64,000 nucleotides of DNA. It comes from Arsenophonus sp052171275. Its GTDB lineage: Bacteria > Pseudomonadota > Gammaproteobacteria > Enterobacterales > Enterobacteriaceae. The DNA lies in NCBI GenBank assembly GCA_052171275.1, contig CM125795.1, positions 434,001-498,000 of the forward strand, in the 5' to 3' direction. Shown piece by piece: positions 58,543-64,000 of the stretch. Under the pieces are notes generated by a model. It was not told where the DNA came from, searched no databases, and was given only the letters and a program-made list of their open reading frames with translations. A program made the position numbers and the translations under genes. Within the stretch, counting starts at the first letter, position 1; each line of letters begins with the position of its first letter.

Positions 58543-59207
58543 TTAATAAAGATAGTGTTCATTAATATAATGCAAAACTTCTGGTGGCATCATATCTTTA
58601 CATTTTTTTTTATTTTGTTTTTGTTTACGAATTTTAGTTGAGGAAATATTTAATAAAGGTGTGTTAGCTAGATAAATAGCACCACATGGTTTATATTTTA
58701 GTATTGCAGGATTATAAACTTGATGGTGATTTAACCATTCTCGCATTGATAAAGTTGGAAAATAAGTAGTATAATTTGGACGACTGCAAACTAATAAATG
58801 ACAAAAATTTAAAATTTTTTGCCAATTATACCAAGTATTAATTGAGATCAGTGAATCTTGACCTATAATAAAAGCTAGAGGTTTTTTAGAACCTATTTGT
58901 TGACGCAAAGAGAATAGCGTTTCAGTAGTATAAGAATGGCCTTTACGTTCAAGTTCACTAGTATCTATACTAAGTAGAGGGTTATTTTTGATAGCTAATT
59001 TTATCATCGCTACTCTTTGTTGATCTGTCGTTTTAGGTTTTGGTCTATGTGGTGGTATATAATTCGGAAGTAAAAAAACTTTTTCCAAACCAATTTCTTT
59101 AGCTAAAGACTCCACAGATAGTAAGTGACCATAGTGTATTGGATCAAATGTACCACCAAATATCGCCTGGACAGATAAATTTTTTTTTTCTTAATTCGTT
59201 GAGTCAT
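58543..59207 (-). CDS. nadD: Nicotinate-nucleotide adenylyltransferase, split by an A10 tract
   Basis: NadD joins ATP and nicotinate mononucleotide to form deamido-NAD. Downstream of 59177 the frame reads LSVQAIFGGTFDPIHYGHL, the catalytic nucleotidyl-transferase motif, through PNYIPPHRP, FIIGQDSL and NISSTKIR to the stop. That frame has no ATG, GTG or TTG before the motif and opens after a TAA; the first start codon in it is GTG 59115, past the motif. An ATG at 59207 (MTQRIKKKK) leads into the A10 run (59180-59189) in another frame. With eleven A the two join to a normal protein of about 221 residues. Transcriptional slippage is the likely rescue; assembly error is possible. The ATG lies 19 nt after holA. 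Confidence 0.88.
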
Positions 59208-59226
59208 TAATAAAATTCTCGTAAAG

Positions 59227-60237
59227 TTATTTTTTACATAAAAGTATTGATAAAATTTCTAATTTTAAAAAAAAGGATTTATCATAATTATAGTCTTGTT
59301 TTAAATGTAATTCAGCTTGAGTAATTAATTCTATTGCAATTTGTAATTTACGAAGTGGTATACGGCGTACAGCAGTTATAATAAGAGAACGACGGGCTTT
59401 CCAGATTTTATATTGATCAAGTAATTTTTTAAAATATTTATCATTACTTTGTTGTTTTAATGTTATGAGTAATATTAATTCACGTTGAATTATATGTAAT
59501 AATATAATTATCTCAGAGTCTTCTCGCTGTAATTGTTGAAGAATATATAAACCTCGCTTAATTTCACCAGCAAGAAGTGCATCAATCCAATGATAAGGTG
59601 TAAAATTAACAGCATTATCTACAACTTTTTTTACACGAGAAAAAGTAAAATTATTATCAGGATATAATATTAATAAACGTTCAAGTATTTGATTAATAGC
59701 CATCAAATTACCTTCATAACAGTAACAAAGAAGCTGATTAGCTTCTTTATCTAAAGAAGCAGACATCATTTTTACTCGTTGTGTTATCCAATGATATAAT
59801 CTTGATTTCTCAGGTATCAAACAATTAATATAAACTACATCTTCACATATTTTTTTATACCAAGAACTATTTTCTTGTGCTTTACTTAGTTTCATACCAC
59901 GTAATATAAGTAATAAATCAGGGTGTAATAATCCAGTTAACTTAAGAAGATTTTTCGCCATGATTGTATTTGGCCCATTTTTAGGTAATGTTAGGATAAG
60001 AATTTGTCGGTTAGAAAATAAGCTAAATGATTGACTGAGAAAATAAATATTCTCCCAATTAGTATTTGTATCTAATAAATATGTATAGCGTTCAGTAAAA
60101 TCTTTCTGTTTTGCGGTTTGACAAATTTTATCTATACTATCTTCTAATAAAAAAGGATCATTACCAAAAATTAGATAACAAGTTTTTAGCTTATAAGAAA
60201 GTTGTAAAGTTAGTTGTTCTGGGTAAATACGAATCAT
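59227..60237 (-). CDS. holA: DNA polymerase III delta subunit
   Basis: HolA is the wrench of the clamp loader that opens the beta sliding clamp. The 336-residue protein (E. coli 343) starts MIRIYPEQLTLQL and keeps YLIFGNDPFLLEDS and the clamp-contact segment SLFSNRQILIL. The domain II and III helices match in outline. It lies between lptE (32 nt) and nadD (19 nt) as in E. coli. Confidence 0.94.
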   Translation of the reverse strand: MIRIYPEQLTLQLSYKLKTCYLIFGNDPFLLEDSIDKICQTAKQKDFTERYTYLLDTNTNWENIYFLSQSFSLFSNRQILILTLPKNGPNTIMAKNLLKLTGLLHPDLLLILRGMKLSKAQENSSWYKKICEDVVYINCLIPEKSRLYHWITQRVKMMSASLDKEANQLLCYCYEGNLMAINQILERLLILYPDNNFTFSRVKKVVDNAVNFTPYHWIDALLAGEIKRGLYILQQLQREDSEIIILLHIIQRELILLITLKQQSNDKYFKKLLDQYKIWKARRSLIITAVRRIPLRKLQIAIELITQAELHLKQDYNYDKSFFLKLEILSILLCKK

Positions 60238-60269
60238 TTTTAGTCTACCAATATTCTTTTTTATAACAG

Positions 60270-60782
60270 CTAATTTTCATGTTTATTTCTAAAATTATTA
60301 TGAATGATTAGTAATTTAAAAATTAATTGACTAGCTGTTTGTTCAAGTATTTCTTTTTTAATAAATTCATTTTCAACGTCTTTAGCTAATATTTTCAAAG
60401 AATCATCAAAGATAGATTGACTGATATGTGTTTTAATTGGAAAAATTATACCATTAGGTAAAATCATTTGCGCATTAACATAAAAGTTTAATTGTTTTTC
60501 CGCACTTTTACCATCTTGATTAATAGAAACAGTTTCAATGTCTTCAGATGAACACATAATTTTTAAAATTGGCAGATTGTGGATATTCTCATTTACTAAT
60601 TTTATATTATTTAGATCTAATTGTTGTTTAATTGCAGTTGCTAAATTACCGTATGGATCACTGATACTTAATCTTAATTCTTTTAATTCTCTAGATATAT
60701 TAATTGTATCTTTCAATGAGGATATACATCCAACCATAACAAATATAGTTAAAGTTATAAATAAGATAATTAAATGGTGCAT
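60270..60782 (-). CDS. lptE: LPS-assembly lipoprotein LptE
   Basis: LptE is the outer-membrane lipoprotein that plugs LptD during lipopolysaccharide delivery. A signal peptide ends in the lipobox MVGC (Cys19). The following LKDTINISRELKELRL and SDPYGNLATAIKQQLDLNN align with E. coli. At 170 residues it lacks the low-complexity tail of the E. coli protein (193). Retention implies that LPS is still transported. It is 21 nt after leuS. Divergence is high, so the call rests on both sequence and context. Confidence 0.9.
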   Translation of the reverse strand: MHHLIILFITLTIFVMVGCISSLKDTINISRELKELRLSISDPYGNLATAIKQQLDLNNIKLVNENIHNLPILKIMCSSEDIETVSINQDGKSAEKQLNFYVNAQMILPNGIIFPIKTHISQSIFDDSLKILAKDVENEFIKKEILEQTASQLIFKLLIIHNNFRNKHEN

Positions 60783-60803
60783 ATTCTACATCCTTATTAA
60801 TAT

Positions 60804-63392
60804 CTAGTTAACAACAAAATTTAATATCTTACCTGGTATATAAATTACTTTACTGATTTTTATATCCTTAATGTATTTTGCTACAAAATATTCTTTCATT
60901 GCTATGTTTAAAACAGAATTTTTTGATAGATTATTGATATCAACAGTTATTCGTCCACGAACCCTACCATTAACTTGAATTATAATTAACTTAGTATTTT
61001 CTATTTTTGCTTGTTCATCAATGATAGGCCATGGTGCATTATCAATATCTTCCGAATGTCCTAGTGCCTTCCACATAATGAAACAAACATGTGGAATAAT
61101 AGGCGATAACATCCTGACAATAGCCTCTAATGATTCTTGCATTAAAGCAAAATCTTGTTCATTATGATAAGTTATATGAGTTAGTTTATTCATGAATTCC
61201 ATAATAGCAGCAATTGCAGTATTAAATGCATAACGACGACTGATATCATCAGTCACTTTAGCTATTGTTTTATGTAGATCTCGACGAATATTTTTTTGTT
61301 TCTGTGTGAGGTTGATTGTATCTAATATAGTTATTTTATATTTTTGTGTATGTTCAAAAACTATTCTCCAAAGACGACGAATAAAACGATTTGCACCTTC
61401 CATATTTGATTCTTTCCATTCAAGAGTAATTTCAGGTGGAGCAGCAAACATAATAAATAAACGTACTGTATCAGCTCCATACTTTTCTAAAATTAATCCT
61501 GGATCAATACCGTTATTTTTTGATTTGGACATTTTACTCATCCCTATATAGAAAATTTTATGTCCGTATTTATCGGTTGCTTTAATAATTTTTCCTTTTT
61601 TATTTCGTTCAATAGTTATATCATTGGATGATATCCAAACACGTTGTTTATTTTTATCTAAGTAGTAAAAAGTATCAGCTAATACCATTCCTTGACATAA
61701 TAAGTTATTAGTTGGCTCATCATAATTTATCAATCCAATATCTCGCATTAATTTATTGAAAAAACGAAAATATAATAAATGCATAATAGCGTGTTCAATA
61801 CCACCAATATATTGATCAACAGGAAGCCAATAATTAGCTGCAATTGGATCTAGCATCGCTTTATGATAATTAGGGCAGGTATAACGAGCATAATACCAAG
61901 AAGACTCCATAAAAGTATCAAATGTATCAGTTTCACGTAATACTGTGTAATCATTAATTTTTCTCTTTATTGTCCATTCTGGATGAGTTCTAATAGGATT
62001 AGTGATTCCATTTATCAATACATCTTCAGGTAATATAACCGGCAACTCATTTTCTGGTACTGACATAATGGATCCATCCTCCATTGTTAGCATTGGAATA
62101 GGTGTCCCCCAATAACGTTGACGAGAAACTCCCCAATCGCATAAACGGTAATTTACTTTACGTTGAGCCGAACCTTGTGAAACTAGTTTATCTGTAATAG
62201 CTTTACCACCTGTTTCGTTATCCATACCAGTAAATTCATTTGAATTAATTAATTTATTTTTATTAGTCAACGGATCAATTGTTAGATTGAGTAAGTGTTT
62301 TTCATTATTAACGATAACAGTTTTAATTGGTAACTTATGTTTAGTTGCGAATTCCAAGTCATTCTTATTATGCCCAGGAACACCAATTATTACTTCTGTA
62401 CCATATTCCATTAATATAAAATTAGCTATCCAGATTGGAATTTTTTCATTAGTTAAAGGGTGAATTGCAAATAAATTAGTATCAATACCCATTTTTTTAA
62501 TCTTAGCTGTTTTAACTTCATTAGCTTTAATATTACGACATTCATTTATGAAATTTGTAATTTTAATATTTTTTTCTGCTGCTATTTTTGCTAATGGATG
62601 AGTTATTGAAATGGCTAGATAAGTTATACCCATAAATATATCAGGTCTAGTAGTATAACCGATTAATTTTTCATTCTTATCTTTTAGTTTAAAAGTAACC
62701 TCAACTCCTTCCGAGCGACCGATCCAGTTACGCTGCATAGTTTTAACTTGTTCCGGCCAACCATCGAGTTTATCTAAATCATTGAGTAACTCTTCGGCAT
62801 AAGTAGTAATTTTTATAAACCATTGAGGAATTTCTTTTTGCTCTACATGTGTATCGCAACGCCAACAGCAATTATTAATAACTTGTTCGTTAGCTAAAAC
62901 TGTTAAATCATTCGGACACCAATTAACTGCAGATGTTTTTTTATAAACCAATTTTTTTTCATAAAGTTTAGTAAAAAACCATTGCTCCCAACGATAATAT
63001 TCTGGTGTACAGGTTTTAATTTCTCGACTCCAATCATAACTAAATCCAAACATCTTTAATTGATTTTTCATATAATCAATATTGGCATAAGTCCAAAATG
63101 CTGGACTAGTATTATTTTTTATCGCAGCATTTTCCGCTGGTAAACCAAAAGCATCCCATCCGATTGGTTGTAGAACATTTTTACCAAGCATACGTTGGTA
63201 ACGAGAAATAACATCACCAATAGTATAATTACGAACATGACCCATATGTAATCGACCTGATGGGTAAGGTAACATTGACAGACAATAATATTTTTCTTTC
63301 TTATAATCTTCTATTGCTTTAAATGCTTCTTTTTTTTCCCAATGACTTTGTACATATTGTTCTATTTCTTTTGATCTATATTCTTTTTGCAT
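60804..63392 (-). CDS. leuS: Leucyl-tRNA synthetase
   Basis: LeuRS charges tRNA-Leu. The 862-residue product (E. coli 860) has the HIGH-type motif H49-M-G-H52 in PYPSGRLHMGHVRNY. The editing domain contains TTRPDIFMGITYLAIS (the T-rich region with the conserved Asp further on). KMSKS appears in MSKMSKSKNN near residue 620, followed by the anticodon-binding and C-terminal domains ending in the VNGRVRGR region. Nothing is missing. It is first gene of the leuS-lptE-holA-nadD block. Confidence 0.97.
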   Translation of the reverse strand: MQKEYRSKEIEQYVQSHWEKKEAFKAIEDYKKEKYYCLSMLPYPSGRLHMGHVRNYTIGDVISRYQRMLGKNVLQPIGWDAFGLPAENAAIKNNTSPAFWTYANIDYMKNQLKMFGFSYDWSREIKTCTPEYYRWEQWFFTKLYEKKLVYKKTSAVNWCPNDLTVLANEQVINNCCWRCDTHVEQKEIPQWFIKITTYAEELLNDLDKLDGWPEQVKTMQRNWIGRSEGVEVTFKLKDKNEKLIGYTTRPDIFMGITYLAISITHPLAKIAAEKNIKITNFINECRNIKANEVKTAKIKKMGIDTNLFAIHPLTNEKIPIWIANFILMEYGTEVIIGVPGHNKNDLEFATKHKLPIKTVIVNNEKHLLNLTIDPLTNKNKLINSNEFTGMDNETGGKAITDKLVSQGSAQRKVNYRLCDWGVSRQRYWGTPIPMLTMEDGSIMSVPENELPVILPEDVLINGITNPIRTHPEWTIKRKINDYTVLRETDTFDTFMESSWYYARYTCPNYHKAMLDPIAANYWLPVDQYIGGIEHAIMHLLYFRFFNKLMRDIGLINYDEPTNNLLCQGMVLADTFYYLDKNKQRVWISSNDITIERNKKGKIIKATDKYGHKIFYIGMSKMSKSKNNGIDPGLILEKYGADTVRLFIMFAAPPEITLEWKESNMEGANRFIRRLWRIVFEHTQKYKITILDTINLTQKQKNIRRDLHKTIAKVTDDISRRYAFNTAIAAIMEFMNKLTHITYHNEQDFALMQESLEAIVRMLSPIIPHVCFIMWKALGHSEDIDNAPWPIIDEQAKIENTKLIIIQVNGRVRGRITVDINNLSKNSVLNIAMKEYFVAKYIKDIKISKVIYIPGKILNFVVN

Positions 63393-64000
63393 AACGTCGA
63401 TTAAACCTTATTATTTATCTATGATAGAAATACTATAATTGCAGTGAATAATAACTATTATTAATTTAAAATTCTAAATAAAATTTAGATGATATTTTTA
63501 AAGAAAAATTATTAATAAAATAATTATGATAAAATTAAATATATTTAAAATGAAGATTTCTTATTCTAAATTTATATAGAAGAATTTATCAATATAAATT
63601 GAATCATAATTTATATATTATTTAATACTATTATATTTGCACAACTTAACGATCATTTCGTCATTAAAGAGATGAATGGATTAGGATTAATTTATGATTT
63701 AAGGAATCTTTCATTATATAAATTACTTTGTTAATAATTTTCTAAATTTAATATAGAAAATTATACTTTAAAAAAATAAACTGTATTTTTAATAACATTA
63801 TTTAGTAATGAACAATACGAAATATTATTGATTAACAAGTAATTAAATTAGAAAGTTTATTTATGTAATCAGAGCTATTTTAACATATTTTAATATTTTT
63901 AATATCATAGAGATATTCATGAATTTTATTTTTTGAAATTTTTTATGTTATCTGTGTGGATATGGATATTTAAATTTTAAATGAATTATAAATATTATAA
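63393..64000. other. Non-coding region upstream of leuS, to window end
   Basis: No gene is visible. The leuS promoter must lie near 63400-63480 but cannot be chosen safely. Two less A/T-biased patches occur: 63641-63690 and 63947-63970. The second holds TGTGGATAT, one base from a DnaA box. I see no open frame running out of the window. Confidence 0.5.

Noticed and set aside
58543..59115. nadD as a short gene starting at GTG 59115
   Set aside because: That start would remove the catalytic GGTFDPIHYGH segment, which is encoded in the same frame just upstream, so it cannot be the functional start.
63947..63970. DnaA-box-like TGTGGATAT and a possible origin
   Set aside because: A single near-match (8 of 9) without neighbouring boxes, AT-rich unwinding repeats of fixed phase, or origin-linked genes such as mnmG, dnaA or dnaN.

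Overview
The window reads as part of the chromosome of a strongly reduced, very AT-rich gammaproteobacterial (Enterobacterales) endosymbiont. Every recognisable protein is closest in sequence, length and neighbourhood to an Escherichia coli gene. Genes sit in E. coli-like blocks, but about a third of the window (hand estimate) is A/T-rich DNA with no credible reading frame. There is no transposon, phage or CRISPR. Retained cofactor genes (lipA, lipB, birA, coaA) and purine genes fit a nutritional symbiont, perhaps of a blood-feeding insect (Wigglesworthia, Riesia, Arsenophonus or bat-fly Aschnera type). That host guess is inference.

Layout. 0.5-3.4 kb: purH-purD (minus). 3.4-7.8 kb: gene desert ending in a lone 5S rRNA with its own promoter-like site and a perfect terminator. 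8.0-11.1 kb: murB-birA and convergent coaA. 11.4-11.9 kb: tRNA cluster Thr(TGT)-Tyr(GTA)-Gly(TCC)-Thr(GGT); the tufB expected next is gone. 12.6-26.4 kb: complete S10, spc and alpha operons (27 ribosomal proteins, secY, rpoA) with recognisable leader and promoter sites. 27.5-31.8 kb: def-fmt-rsmB-trkA (minus). 33.2-34.6 kb: tsaC-aroE. 37.3-38.6 kb: pssA (minus). 38.6-44.9 kb: a 6.3 kb desert. 44.9-48.7 kb: nrdHIEF, class Ib ribonucleotide reductase, with two candidate NrdR boxes. 49.7-63.4 kb: leuS-lptE-holA-nadD-mrdA-mrdB-dacA-ybeD-lipB-lipA (minus), the E. coli 14-min cluster minus rsfS, rlmH and rlpA.

The genes cover translation, protein secretion and maturation, purine, NAD, CoA, lipoate, shikimate and phosphatidylethanolamine synthesis, and a minimal rod-shape peptidoglycan set (MurB, PBP2, RodA, PBP5).

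Most notable: (1) nadD is split by an A10 tract; its catalytic GGTFDPIHYGH segment has no start codon in frame, but one extra A joins it to an upstream ATG, which suggests transcriptional slippage. (2) def carries a one-base loss after codon 147, and its old C-terminal helix is still readable in another frame. (3) Three block junctions (purH/murB, thrT/rpsJ, aroE/pssA) fall where E. coli has rrn or tuf repeats, and the repeats are missing. At aroE/pssA a 10-bp hairpin resembles the joined ends of a 23S rRNA gene. (4) The deserts hold many long perfect hairpins.
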